DNA of 64,000 bases, from assembly GCF_016756615.1 (NCBI RefSeq), contig NZ_AP023262.1, positions 8,185,501-8,249,500 of the forward strand, read 5' to 3'. The notes below the pieces were generated by a model. The model was not told the DNA's origin, ran no database searches, and was given only the letters and a program-made list of their open reading frames with translations. Positions 9,953 through 18,522 of the stretch are shown in pieces. The translations under genes were made by a program, and so were the position numbers. Position 1 is the first letter of the stretch; each line of letters begins with the position of its first letter. The stretch is from Mesorhizobium sp. L-8-3. Its GTDB lineage: Bacteria; Pseudomonadota; Alphaproteobacteria; Rhizobiales; Rhizobiaceae.

Positions 9953-10158
9953 TCCCGTTCCCCCGTTTTCGGTCTCGGAAGTTTCAGAGGAAGCTGGGTT
10001 TCGTAACCATGCTCATCTAAAAACTGCATAACCGCAGCCCGGATGATCCAGGCGGCCGAAACATTGTTTGCATCGGCAAGCGCCTGGATTCGCGCGTGTG
10101 CCGTCTCGGGCAGAATCACTGATGTCCGGACAGTTTTCTTAAGCGATGCGGCCGGCAT
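9949..10158 (-). CDS. Ribbon-helix-helix (CopG/Arc-like) regulator
   Basis: Small DNA-binding protein of 69 residues with a ribbon-helix-helix core: a beta strand KKTVRTSVILP, then helices ETAHARIQALADANNVS and AAWIIRAAVMQFLDEHG. I chose ATG at 10158 rather than the first in-frame ATG because it is preceded by a perfect AGGAGG ribosome-binding site 6 bases upstream. It is the first gene of the methylase-McrBC-vsr operon and overlaps the methylase start by 4 bases, so it is probably the operon's autoregulator. TGCACC-type inverted repeats lie 22-58 bases upstream and are the obvious operator candidates. Controlled methylase timing is a common need of such systems when entering a new host. Confidence 0.75.
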   Translation of the reverse strand: MPAASLKKTVRTSVILPETAHARIQALADANNVSAAWIIRAAVMQFLDEHGYETQLPLKLPRPKTGERE

Positions 10159-10179
10159 GAATCGCCTCCTGATGCAAGC

Positions 10180-10216
10180 TGCACCCATCATATGCTCGTT
10201 GGGTGCAACGTGCACC
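10180..10216. promoter_or_regulatory. TGCACC inverted repeats, candidate RHH operator
   Basis: Three related hexamer-heptamer blocks lie between the RHH gene (leftward) and imuA (rightward): TGCACCC at 10180-10186, GGGTGCA at 10201-10207 and TGCACC at 10211-10216. The first two form an inverted repeat with a 14-base spacer; the second and third form another with a 3-base spacer. Short repeated half-sites close to the start of a CopG-like gene are typical of autoregulation. A TATTAT block on the minus strand abuts the right end. Binding is inferred. Confidence 0.5.
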
Positions 10217-10286
10217 ATAATATTGACTTCCTCCCTCACAAACTCGCTGGCAACCCGGTTTCTATTGACTCAGGATCACAATGGTA

Positions 10287-10301
10287 GAACAAATAGGGAA
10301 C
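10287..10301. promoter_or_regulatory. LexA operator upstream of imuA (GAAC-N7-GAAC)
   Basis: GAAC at 10287-10290 and GAAC at 10298-10301 are separated by exactly 7 bases, which on the other strand is GTTC-N7-GTTC. This is the direct-repeat SOS box recognised by LexA in Alphaproteobacteria. It sits 38 bases before the imuA start codon, where it would cover the promoter, so the imuA-imuB-dnaE2 cassette should be induced by DNA damage. Its presence also supports the taxonomic assignment of the host. Confidence 0.85.
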
Positions 10302-10338
10302 ATGATGCTAAACCTGCGCCCGGAGGTCAATAACGAGC

Positions 10339-11091
10339 TTGCGGTCAGAGCCCGCCCTGGAGTCACTGCGCGTACAGATCGAGAAGATCGAAGGCCCTCG
10401 TCGGCGCGTGCAGTCGGTGCTGCCGTTCGGGCTGATCGAGGTCGATTCGCGCCTACCGGGACGAGGGCTGACACGCGGCGCGCTGCATGAGATCGCCGGC
10501 GGTGGCAATGGCGTCATCGATGGGGCCGCTGCGGCCCTGTTCGCTGCCGGCATTGCCGCGCGCACCAAGGGCCGTGTGCTCTGGTGCATCACCCAGCCCG
10601 ACATTTTCGCTCCCGCCGTGGCGCAGGCAGGACTGCCGCCCGACCGGGTGATCTACCTCGAGGCTGGCGACCAAGCGAGCGTGCTTGCCTGCATGGAGGA
10701 AGGGCTGCGCCATGGCGGCCTCGGCGCCGTGGTCGGCGAGATCGCCCAGCTCTCCATGAAGGCGTCGCGCCGCCTCATGCTCGCCGCAGAGGGGACCGGA
10801 ACTATCGGTCTCGCGCTGCGACGCTGGCGCCGCCAGACAGATGCCACCGATTTCGGGCAGCCAACAGCTGCCGCCACACGCTGGCGGGTGTCGGTGCTGC
10901 CGTCCACCCCATTGCCGGTTCCCGGCGTCGGCCGCGCCCGATGGCTGGTCGAGTTGATCCGCGCCCGGGCCGGCGAAAGTGCTGATTTCGAGTTGGAAGC
11001 CTGTGATGAAAAGGGTCGTCTCGCTGTACCTGCCGAACTGGTCTACAGACCGTCTGCGGCGGATGACCGGCGACGCAGCGCCGCGCGCTGA
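10339..11091 (+). CDS. imuA: ImuA, RecA-like SOS mutagenesis accessory protein
   Basis: ImuA is a RecA/SulA-like protein that works with ImuB and DnaE2 in damage-induced translesion synthesis. This 250-residue copy matches the alphaproteobacterial form: VLPFGLIEVDSRLPGRGLTRGALHEIAG near the N-terminus, the RVLWCITQPDIFAPAVAQAGLPPDRVIYLEA block, and a C-terminal region with WLVELIRARAGESADFELEACD. The start is TTG at 10339, with GGAGG 12 bases upstream; the spacing is slightly long. A LexA operator lies 38 bases upstream. The 3' end overlaps imuB by 86 bases, so imuA, imuB and dnaE2 form one operon. Confidence 0.9.
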   Translation: MRSEPALESLRVQIEKIEGPRRRVQSVLPFGLIEVDSRLPGRGLTRGALHEIAGGGNGVIDGAAAALFAAGIAARTKGRVLWCITQPDIFAPAVAQAGLPPDRVIYLEAGDQASVLACMEEGLRHGGLGAVVGEIAQLSMKASRRLMLAAEGTGTIGLALRRWRRQTDATDFGQPTAAATRWRVSVLPSTPLPVPGVGRARWLVELIRARAGESADFELEACDEKGRLAVPAELVYRPSAADDRRRSAAR

Positions 11092-12529
11092 CGCGCCGCT
11101 GGTGGTCGTCGGCCGGGACGGGAGCAGACGGATTGTAACCGCCGCCGATGCGGCGGCCGCAGCCCTTGGGGTGCGCGTCGGCATGCCGGCGGCCAAGGCG
11201 CAGGCGCTCGCGGCCGGCCTCGAGATCCGAGATGCCGATCCGGCGGGCGACGGCGAAGCGCTGGAGCGCCTGGCGCTCTGGATCCTGCAACGCATCGCCC
11301 CCATTGTCGCCGCGGATCCGCCGGACGGCATCGTCATCGATACCACCGGTGCCGATCATCTGCATGGCGGCGAAGCCGCTATGCTCGACGGCCTTGTCGG
11401 CCGGCTCGCCATGTGGGGGGTCGCGGCGCGCGCGGGCGTCGCCGACACCTGGGGCGCCGCGCATGCGCTTGCCCGCTTCGGCGCTGACGGGACGAGGATC
11501 GCCGCGCCCGGTCATGATCGTTCCGTGATCTCAGGATTGCCGATCGAGGCGTTGCGGCTCCCGGCCGGAATGCCGGCGGCGTTGCGTGTCCTCGGTTTCG
11601 AGCGGATCGGCGACCTCATCGCGCAGCCGCGCGCACCCCTGGCGCTGCGCTTCGGTCCCCAGCTGGGCCGGCGCCTCGACGAAGCCCTCGGCCACGCCGC
11701 CGAGCCGATCGCGCCGATCCGGCCGGCCGACCTGACCGAGGTGCGCCGCGCCTTCGCCGAACCGATATCAGCCGCCGAGACCATCGCCCGCTATCTCGGC
11801 AAACTGGTCAACACCCTCTGCTTGGAACTCGAGCGGAAGGGTGAGGGCGTGCGGCGCCTCGACCTTATCTGCCAACGCGTCGACAGCCGGGCCCAGGCCA
11901 TCCGCGTCGGCATGGCCAAACCCGTGCGCGACGTGAAGCGGCTAACGCGGCTGCTCTGCGACAAAATCGAAACCATAGATCCCGGTTACGGCATCGAGAT
12001 GCTGACGCTGTGCGCGATCATCGCGGAACCCTTGGAAGCCCGCCAGATAGCGACATCGCTGATCGAGGAAACAGAGCCCGATATCTCCGATCTAGTCGAC
12101 ACCCTCGCCAACCGCGTCGGCGAGCGCGCCATCTATCGCGCCGCGCCGGTGGCGAGCGACGTTCCGGAGCGGTCGGTGAGCCGTGTGCCGGCGCTTGCCC
12201 CCGACACCGGCGCGACCTGGCCCGATGCCTGGCCGCGCCCGGCACGGCTGTTGCTGACCCCGGAGCCGGTCGAGACCATCGCCCTGCTGCCGGACCATCC
12301 ACCGGTCTCCTTCACCTGGCGCGGCGTGCGCCGGCGCGTTCGGCGTGCCGACGGGCCGGAGCGGGTTTTTGGGGAATGGTGGAAACGCGACGCCGAGCTT
12401 CTCGCTGTTCGCGACTATTTCCGGGTCGAGGATGAAGCGGGCGAACGTTACTGGCTCTACCGCGCCGGTGATGGGGAGAACGAAGCCACCGGCTCGCAAC
12501 GCTGGTTCATCCACGGAGTCTTCGGATGA
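11006..12529 (+). CDS. imuB: ImuB, catalytically inactive Y-family polymerase homologue
   Basis: ImuB is a Y-family polymerase-like protein that has lost its catalytic acidic residues and acts as a hub linking the beta clamp, ImuA and DnaE2. The N-terminus MKRVVSLYLPNWSTDRL is typical, as are the middle RFGPQLGRRLDEALG and C-terminal YWLYRAG blocks. Where active polymerases have the SxDE catalytic motif, this protein reads VIDTTGADHLHGG, consistent with inactivity. I chose ATG at 11006, which places MKRVVSLYLPNW at the N-terminus; a further ATG lies 27 bases upstream in frame. The stop overlaps the dnaE2 start as ATGA, indicating coupled translation. Confidence 0.92.
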   Translation: MKRVVSLYLPNWSTDRLRRMTGDAAPRADAPLVVVGRDGSRRIVTAADAAAAALGVRVGMPAAKAQALAAGLEIRDADPAGDGEALERLALWILQRIAPIVAADPPDGIVIDTTGADHLHGGEAAMLDGLVGRLAMWGVAARAGVADTWGAAHALARFGADGTRIAAPGHDRSVISGLPIEALRLPAGMPAALRVLGFERIGDLIAQPRAPLALRFGPQLGRRLDEALGHAAEPIAPIRPADLTEVRRAFAEPISAAETIARYLGKLVNTLCLELERKGEGVRRLDLICQRVDSRAQAIRVGMAKPVRDVKRLTRLLCDKIETIDPGYGIEMLTLCAIIAEPLEARQIATSLIEETEPDISDLVDTLANRVGERAIYRAAPVASDVPERSVSRVPALAPDTGATWPDAWPRPARLLLTPEPVETIALLPDHPPVSFTWRGVRRRVRRADGPERVFGEWWKRDAELLAVRDYFRVEDEAGERYWLYRAGDGENEATGSQRWFIHGVFG

Positions 12530-15500
12530 CCACGCAGCGCTACGCCGAACTGCAGGTCACCTCGCATTTCAGCTTCCTGCGCGGCGCCTCCTCAGCCGAG
12601 GAGCTGTTCGCGCAGGCAGCACTGCTCGGCATCGAGGCGCTCGCCGTCGTCGACCGCAACAGCCTCGCCGGCATCGTCCGCGCTCACGAGGCCGCAAAGA
12701 CGACGGGCGTGCGCCTCGTCGTCGGCTGCCGCCTCGATCTCGCCGATGGCATGTCGGTTCTGGTCTACCCGACGAACAGGGCGGCGTATGCACGGCTCTG
12801 CAGGCTACTGACTCTCGGCAAGGGACGCGCCGGCAAGGGCAAGTGCCATCTCGAATGGACTGACCTGCATGCCTATGGCGAGGGGCTCATCGCCGTGCTC
12901 GTCCCGGATCTCGCCGACGATGAATGCGGGCTGCGCCTGCGCCGACTGCGCGAGGCCTTCGGCGACCGCGCCTACATGGCGCTGACTCTGCGCTGCCGGC
13001 CAAACGATCAGTTGCGGCTTCACGAGCTGTGGAACCTCGCCGCGCAAATGCAGGTGCCGACCGTCGTGACCAACGACGTCCTGTTCCATGAACCCGGCCG
13101 GCGCATCCTGCAGGACGTCGTCACCTGCATTCGTCACAACGTCACCATCGACGAGCTCGGCGATCGCCGTGAGCGCCACGCCGACCGCTATCTCAAGGCG
13201 GCGGAAGAAATGCACCGGCTCTTCGCCCGCTATCCCGAGGCCCTGGCGCGTTCGCTCGAAATTGTCGAGCGCTGTCGCTTCAGTCTCAATGAACTCGCCT
13301 ACCAGTATCCGGAAGAGCGCGACGATCCGACGCTCACGCCGCAGCAGACGCTTGAGAAGCTCACCTGGGAAGGCGCTGCTCAACGCTATCCGGAGGGTCT
13401 CCCCGGCAGCGTGCGGGCGACGCTCGAGCACGAACTGCGGCTGATCGCGAAACTCGGCTATGCGCCGTATTTCCTGACCGTCAACAGCATCGTCCGCTTC
13501 GCGCGATCGCGCGACATCCTCTGCCAGGGGCGCGGCTCGGCCGCCAACAGCGCGGTCTGTTTCGTGCTCGGCATCACCTCGATCGATCCCGGCCGCAACG
13601 ACCTCCTGTTCGAGCGCTTCGTCTCAGAGGAGCGGCGTGAGCCCCCGGACATCGATGTCGACTTCGAGCACGAGCGGCGCGAAATCGTCATGCAGTGGGT
13701 GTTCGACACCTATGGCCGCGATCACGCCGCGCTCTGCTCCACCGTCATTCGCTATCGCACCAAGGGGGCGCTGCGCGATGTCGGCAAGGCACTTGGCCTG
13801 CCCGAAGATCTCATCCGCACTTTGTCGGGCCAGGTCTGGGGCTGGTCCGAAGAGGGTGTCGCCGACCGGCACCTCGCAGAGCTGAACCTCAATCTTTCCG
13901 ACCGGCGTCTGCGCCTCGCGCTCGATCTCGCCCGCCAACTCATGGGCGCCCCACGCCATCTGAGCCAGCATCCAGGCGGCTTCGTGCTGACCCACGACCG
14001 GCTCGATGACCTCGTCCCCATCGAGCCCGCCGCCATGATCGACCGCCAGGTGATCGAGTGGGACAAGGACGACATCGATGCCTTGCGCTTCATGAAGGTC
14101 GACGTCCTGGCCCTCGGCATGCTGACCTGCATGAAGAAGGGTCTGGATCTCCTGGCCGAGCACAAGGACATCAAGCTCGACCTCGCGACCATCCCGGCCG
14201 AGGACCCGCGTACCTATGCGATGATCCGCAAGGCCGACACGCTCGGCACGTTCCAGATCGAATCCCGAGCGCAGATGTCGATGCTGCCGCGGCTGAAGCC
14301 ACGGACCTATTACGACCTCGTGGTTCAGGTCGCGATCGTGCGCCCTGGCCCGATCCAGGGCGACATGGTTCACCCCTATCTGCGCCGCCGCGAGGGCCTC
14401 GAGCCGGTCCACTATCCCAAGCCGGAACTAGAGAAGGTTCTGGGCAAGACCCTCGGCGTTCCACTGTTTCAGGAGCAGGCCATGCGCGTCGCCATCGAAT
14501 GCGCGGGCTTCACGCCGGGCGAGGCCGACATGCTGCGCAAGTCGATGGCCACATTCAAGCACACCGGCGGTGTGTCCGCCTTCAAGACCAAGCTCATCGA
14601 GGGCATGGTCGAGCGCGGTTACGACCGTCCGTTCGCCGAGAAGACCTTCAGCCAGCTCGAAGGCTTCGGCAGCTACGGCTTTCCGGAAAGCCACGCCGCG
14701 TCCTTCGCGCTGATCGCCTATGCCAGCGCTTGGCTCAAATGCTGGCATCCGGACGTCTTCTGCTGCGCCCTGCTCAATAGCCAGCCGGTGGGCTTTTACG
14801 CTCCCGCTCAGATCGTGCGGGACGCGATTGCCCATGGCATCGAGGTGCGTCCGGCCTGCGTCAACGCCTCACGTTGGGACTGCATCCTCGAACCAACGGG
14901 AGACGAAGGCCGCTTCGCCGTCCGCCTTGGTCTGCGCATGGTGCGCGGCCTCGCCAACATCCATGCGGCGAGCATTGTCGCAACGCGCGCCGACCAGCCC
15001 TTCGCGTCGGTCGATGATCTCTGGCGGCGTGCCGGGGTGCCACAAGCGTCCCTCGTCCAACTCGCCGAAGCCGATGCCTTCCGGCCGGCGCTCGGCTTGG
15101 CCCGGCGCGAGGCGCTGTGGGCGATCAAGGCGCTGCGCGACGAGCCGCTGCCGCTCTTCGCTGCAGCCGCGAACCGCGAGAACGACATCGTGCCGGAGAT
15201 CGCCGAGCCCACCGTCGCCCCACGGCCGATGACCTCGGGCGCGGAAGTAGTGGAGGATTACAGGCACGTCGGCCTGTCGCTGCGCGATCATCCGGTGAGC
15301 TTCCTGCGCGCCGATCTTCACCGCCGGCGCATCGTCTCCTGCGCCGAGGCGATGGACGCCCGCGAGGGGCGCTGGCTTGAGGCTGCGGGCATCGTGCTGG
15401 TGCGGCAACGGCCCGGCAGCGCCAAGGGCGTTATGTTCATCACGCTCGAGGACGAAACCGGGATCGCGAACCTCGTCGTCTCGCCCAAGGTGTTCGAGGC

Positions 15501-15798
15501 CAACCGCCGCACCATTCTGTCAGCCGGCATGATCGCGGTGCGCGGCCGCATCCAACGTGAAGGGGAAGTGGTCCACCTCGTCGCGCAGCACCTGACCGAC
15601 CTCTCGGCCGAGCTTGCCAGCGTGGGGCAACGCGACGCTGTGTTCCCGATCCCACATGGCCGGGGCGACCAAGTACGCCATGGCGGCTCCGGCCCGGACC
15701 CGCGCGAAGCCCCATCACGCGCACAGCGCCCGCGGGACATCTATACTCCGGACCTCCACACGGACGCGATCAAGGTGAAGACCCGGGATTTCCGCTGA
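12526..15798 (+). CDS. dnaE2: DnaE2, error-prone DNA polymerase III alpha subunit
   Basis: C-family error-prone replicative-type polymerase responsible for SOS mutagenesis and lesion bypass with ImuA and ImuB. The N-terminal PHP domain begins AELQVTSHFSFLRGASSAEELF. The palm carries the catalytic aspartates in PDIDVDFEHERR (about residues 372-383). The finger region QHPGGFVLTHDRLDDLVPIEPA and the middle segments FQEQAMRVAIECAGFTPGEAD and GFPESHAASFALIAYASAWLK are all intact. An OB-fold region (about 950-1030) closes the protein. Length (1090 residues) is normal for DnaE2 and the gene appears functional. It overlaps imuB by 4 bases and is last in the LexA-controlled operon. Carriage of a whole mutasome on a mobile element would give the recipient damage-inducible mutagenesis. 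Confidence 0.95.
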   Translation: MTTQRYAELQVTSHFSFLRGASSAEELFAQAALLGIEALAVVDRNSLAGIVRAHEAAKTTGVRLVVGCRLDLADGMSVLVYPTNRAAYARLCRLLTLGKGRAGKGKCHLEWTDLHAYGEGLIAVLVPDLADDECGLRLRRLREAFGDRAYMALTLRCRPNDQLRLHELWNLAAQMQVPTVVTNDVLFHEPGRRILQDVVTCIRHNVTIDELGDRRERHADRYLKAAEEMHRLFARYPEALARSLEIVERCRFSLNELAYQYPEERDDPTLTPQQTLEKLTWEGAAQRYPEGLPGSVRATLEHELRLIAKLGYAPYFLTVNSIVRFARSRDILCQGRGSAANSAVCFVLGITSIDPGRNDLLFERFVSEERREPPDIDVDFEHERREIVMQWVFDTYGRDHAALCSTVIRYRTKGALRDVGKALGLPEDLIRTLSGQVWGWSEEGVADRHLAELNLNLSDRRLRLALDLARQLMGAPRHLSQHPGGFVLTHDRLDDLVPIEPAAMIDRQVIEWDKDDIDALRFMKVDVLALGMLTCMKKGLDLLAEHKDIKLDLATIPAEDPRTYAMIRKADTLGTFQIESRAQMSMLPRLKPRTYYDLVVQVAIVRPGPIQGDMVHPYLRRREGLEPVHYPKPELEKVLGKTLGVPLFQEQAMRVAIECAGFTPGEADMLRKSMATFKHTGGVSAFKTKLIEGMVERGYDRPFAEKTFSQLEGFGSYGFPESHAASFALIAYASAWLKCWHPDVFCCALLNSQPVGFYAPAQIVRDAIAHGIEVRPACVNASRWDCILEPTGDEGRFAVRLGLRMVRGLANIHAASIVATRADQPFASVDDLWRRAGVPQASLVQLAEADAFRPALGLARREALWAIKALRDEPLPLFAAAANRENDIVPEIAEPTVAPRPMTSGAEVVEDYRHVGLSLRDHPVSFLRADLHRRRIVSCAEAMDAREGRWLEAAGIVLVRQRPGSAKGVMFITLEDETGIANLVVSPKVFEANRRTILSAGMIAVRGRIQREGEVVHLVAQHLTDLSAELASVGQRDAVFPIPHGRGDQVRHGGSGPDPREAPSRAQRPRDIYTPDLHTDAIKVKTRDFR

Positions 15799-16109
15799 TA
15801 GTCCGAACCCGTCTCCCTCAGGCAAATACGCGAGTGGCAGCTTTCGCGCCTATTCAAGTCATAGCCACAATCGACATCTGATCCCGCCAGCGGAAATTCT
15901 CGCGCCCGTGATGCAGCACTTGGTCGCGCCAAGCACTTGGCGTAGTTCCTCGACCTACCCCTTTTGGCTTCGGCCCACTTGAGCCATAAGCGAATGAGAC
16001 GCCATGTTCACGTCGTTGCAGCCGACGGGTAAAGCGCCTCAACGTGGTCCTTATTGGTGCCGGCGGGAGATAGGACAGGCCAAGCTCATAGCTGTGGAGG
16101 TGGTGAACG
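15799..16109. other. Intergenic region, no gene recognised
   Basis: 311 bases between dnaE2 and the next rightward gene. No convincing reading frame, RNA or terminator was found. The octamer GCACTTGG occurs twice (15916-15923 and 15933-15940) with CCAAG between, giving a weak hairpin. It may be remnant DNA at a junction between accessory modules. Confidence 0.5.
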
Positions 16110-17312
16110 ATGACTGGACCTGACCCCTACGCAAACGACCCCTTTTTCAAGGCTGCGGATGATCCTGACTGGAATGCCTGCATCGGCAGGCAAGGCGAGG
16201 AAGAAAACTATGTCGATGGCTACATCGAGGCAGCGATGGAGCTTGCGGACGCAGTCATCGAGAAGCAATTGTTTGGCAAACGCGACACGCTCGTTCTGCC
16301 CATCCTTTACAACGCGCGCCATGCCATCGAGCTGGCGCTGAAATTCGCGACAGACCGGCTGGTCGCGGCGCAAATTGTCGGCGGTGACAGGAAGCGCGAT
16401 CACAACATCAAGGCCCAGTGGGAACGCCTTCACCACGCCGCGATCGGCGACGAGGCGCTTTCCAGGACGATCGCCGCGCTCGAGCCTTTCATCGAAAGTC
16501 TGTCGCGCATCGATTCAGACGGTCAGGAGCTGCGCTACCACAGAAACCGTGACGACGATCCCAGTCTGGCGGATTACGCCCTGGCCAATTTGAAGGTTAT
16601 CCAGACCAGCCTGGGCGAGCTGAAAACGCTCATCGATGATTTGCAGTATCGGACAGTGGATTTTCTGCGTGAGCACGCTACCGGTTCTCACACCGGTCGG
16701 TGCTCCAGACGGGACCTGATGGCCATCGCGAGAATCATGCCCAAGCGGCACCTGTGGAATACCCCCGCATTCGACGAACAGAAGGCGGAGGTGATGCTGC
16801 GTTTCGGCTTCGGCAGCCGGCAGTTTTCTCTCGCGCTTGATCAAATTCAAAGAAACCGGGAGATGGGGGCCATATTGGGCATGGAGACCCCGCTTCTCCA
16901 TCTCTCCGATGAGGACATTGTAGGCATCGTGCGGCAATGGCGCCTTCTGCATCCAAAGCTTGAAAAGCCGAAGGATGGAGAGCTTGGCGCCGATTATTTT
17001 GGCATTGAGAGGTTCGAAGCGATGCAGCATCACAACGCTGCGCTTCGCGAGGTCATCAAGACGCTTCAGGCGCAGCTATCGCCCGACCAATTGGCCGATC
17101 TGGAGACGGTGTATTACCTTGGCCGCGACCGGGTCTTTCCCGAATACTACGAGACCCTGGTCGCCGAAAAGCGGCAGGAACACGCCGCCACGAACAACCC
17201 GCAGGAAGAAATCCGCCATCTCATGGAGAAGACCAACTTTCTGCGTTGCGTTCAGCTGGCAGCAATTAGGCTCGGGCGTGTGGCGCTGGCGGAGCGTTTG
17301 AAGGATCTGTGA
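16110..17312 (+). CDS. Unknown protein, possibly HEPN-like helical domain
   Basis: A 400-residue protein that I do not recognise. It is helical and charged, with no signal peptide or membrane segment. The N-terminal part contains YNARHAIELALKFATDRL (about residues 69-86), a pattern like those in HEPN-type helical domains; this is only a resemblance. The start ATG follows GGAGGTGGTGAACG, a good ribosome-binding site. It lies alone on the plus strand and its last 47 bases overlap the 3' end of the convergent patatin gene, an arrangement that could let each transcript interfere with the other. It has no nucleotidyltransferase signature, so it does not supply the cyclase missing from the neighbouring CBASS-like operon. 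Confidence 0.6.
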   Translation: MTGPDPYANDPFFKAADDPDWNACIGRQGEEENYVDGYIEAAMELADAVIEKQLFGKRDTLVLPILYNARHAIELALKFATDRLVAAQIVGGDRKRDHNIKAQWERLHHAAIGDEALSRTIAALEPFIESLSRIDSDGQELRYHRNRDDDPSLADYALANLKVIQTSLGELKTLIDDLQYRTVDFLREHATGSHTGRCSRRDLMAIARIMPKRHLWNTPAFDEQKAEVMLRFGFGSRQFSLALDQIQRNREMGAILGMETPLLHLSDEDIVGIVRQWRLLHPKLEKPKDGELGADYFGIERFEAMQHHNAALREVIKTLQAQLSPDQLADLETVYYLGRDRVFPEYYETLVAEKRQEHAATNNPQEEIRHLMEKTNFLRCVQLAAIRLGRVALAERLKDL

Positions 17313-18522
17313 GGCTCGGCCCCCGTGCAACGCGCGTTGTCGGAAGGTCGATCGGAAGCCGTGAGAAGTCGGCCGGTGGCAAATTCGCCGCAATGCCGCG
17401 CGCCCGGAGTGATGCATCGGCACCGGCGTATCCTGCCTGGAGAAGAAGGCCGATTTCGGAAGGAGAGAACCGGTTGAGGCGCGTGCGTATTGTTGCCGCC
17501 CGCCCGGTCGCCTCGTCGGCGAAGGCAACAGCGTTCGGGACGCCATACGCGCTAATTGGCGTATCAATGCTCCAGAACGCAACTTTGCGCTGCTTGAGGT
17601 TATGCACTCCGAAGAGCAAGCGCTTGCGCGAGTCTTCGGCCTGCTGGTGGATCAGGCGCAGGGTGCGAAAGATCTGGCCAATCCACCTTCCTGATGGTCG
17701 ACCGATCTCCGGCGTGGAGCCGCCCGCATTGCTGACGAGGATGGTGCGGCAGCGGCGCCAAACTCGTTCCAGTCCGAGATTGTCGTAAACCCCTCCATCG
17801 GTGAGCACGGCTTCCACCGTAAAGGGCGGCCTATGCAAATCCGCACCCGGCATGGGCGCTACGCCATGACGGGCAAGCGGGATACGAACCGGCGAAAGGA
17901 ACGGCGGAAAGGCTGATGACGCCGCGACGACCTGCGACAGAGGGATGGACGGTCGGTCGATGCGACCCACACGATGGTCCGCCGAGTAGTCCTTGGCAAA
18001 GCGCCAGCCGCTCCCGGTCTGAAGGTTCGTGGCCATGAAAGTGAAGCGAGGCGTGTCAGGCAAGTCCTGGAGCGTGGCGCCATGGAAAAGATGCCGGTCG
18101 TACGCCTTTGCGATTTCATCCGCAGCATGAACACCCGGCAGCAGGCTTAGAAGAATTGCTCTGAGGTCAATGCTGACGGTCGCGAACCGCGTGACAGGAC
18201 CAACGAAGGCGTCGGTCAGATTCGATGCGACTCCGCTTTCATCAAAACGAAGGGAAGGCCAAGCGAGCGCGAGCAGAGCGGCGGTGATCGATCCGCCAGA
18301 CACGCTGGCCACTTCGGAAAGGGTCGGTAGAAGTCCGAGCTCGTTGAGCCGCATCACCGCGCCGGTGTGGTAAAGCATGGCACGATACCCACCGCCGGAA
18401 AGGCAGAGTCCGACCTTGTCCTCGACCTTGCTTGCGGTGAGAAAATCGTTGCGCTCAGCGTTGCCCTCAAATCGTCCCTGGAGGTCGTTCCCGTACATCT
18501 TGCGATCGGTCTCTGTCGTCAT
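17266..18522 (-). CDS. Patatin-like phospholipase, candidate CapV-type effector
   Basis: Patatin-fold acyl hydrolase with a Ser-Asp dyad. The oxyanion motif is LCLSGGGYRAMLYHTGAV (about residues 38-55), the nucleophile elbow is SVSGGS (GxSxG type) and the catalytic aspartate is in TDGGVYDNLG. In CBASS, patatins of the CapV type degrade membrane phospholipids when a cyclic nucleotide binds, killing or arresting the infected cell. Here the gene is third in an operon after a metallo-beta-lactamase-fold gene and an E2-E1-JAB fusion, and overlaps the latter by one base (TGATG). That suggests it is the killing effector of the system. 418 residues, with no membrane anchor visible. The fold is certain; the CBASS role is inferred from context. 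Confidence 0.88.
   Translation of the reverse strand: MTTETDRKMYGNDLQGRFEGNAERNDFLTASKVEDKVGLCLSGGGYRAMLYHTGAVMRLNELGLLPTLSEVASVSGGSITAALLALAWPSLRFDESGVASNLTDAFVGPVTRFATVSIDLRAILLSLLPGVHAADEIAKAYDRHLFHGATLQDLPDTPRFTFMATNLQTGSGWRFAKDYSADHRVGRIDRPSIPLSQVVAASSAFPPFLSPVRIPLARHGVAPMPGADLHRPPFTVEAVLTDGGVYDNLGLERVWRRCRTILVSNAGGSTPEIGRPSGRWIGQIFRTLRLIHQQAEDSRKRLLFGVHNLKQRKVAFWSIDTPISAYGVPNAVAFADEATGRAATIRTRLNRFSPSEIGLLLQAGYAGADASLRARGIAANLPPADFSRLPIDLPTTRVARGPSLTDPSNAPPAPHARA

Noticed and set aside
9074..10006. 310-codon plus-strand frame opposite the methylase gene
   Set aside because: Antisense shadow; the minus-strand motifs I, IV, VI, VIII, IX and X are intact.
16110..17312. Possible missing CD-NTase
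   Set aside because: No GS-x-x-x-D-x-D nucleotidyltransferase pattern; a different helical protein.
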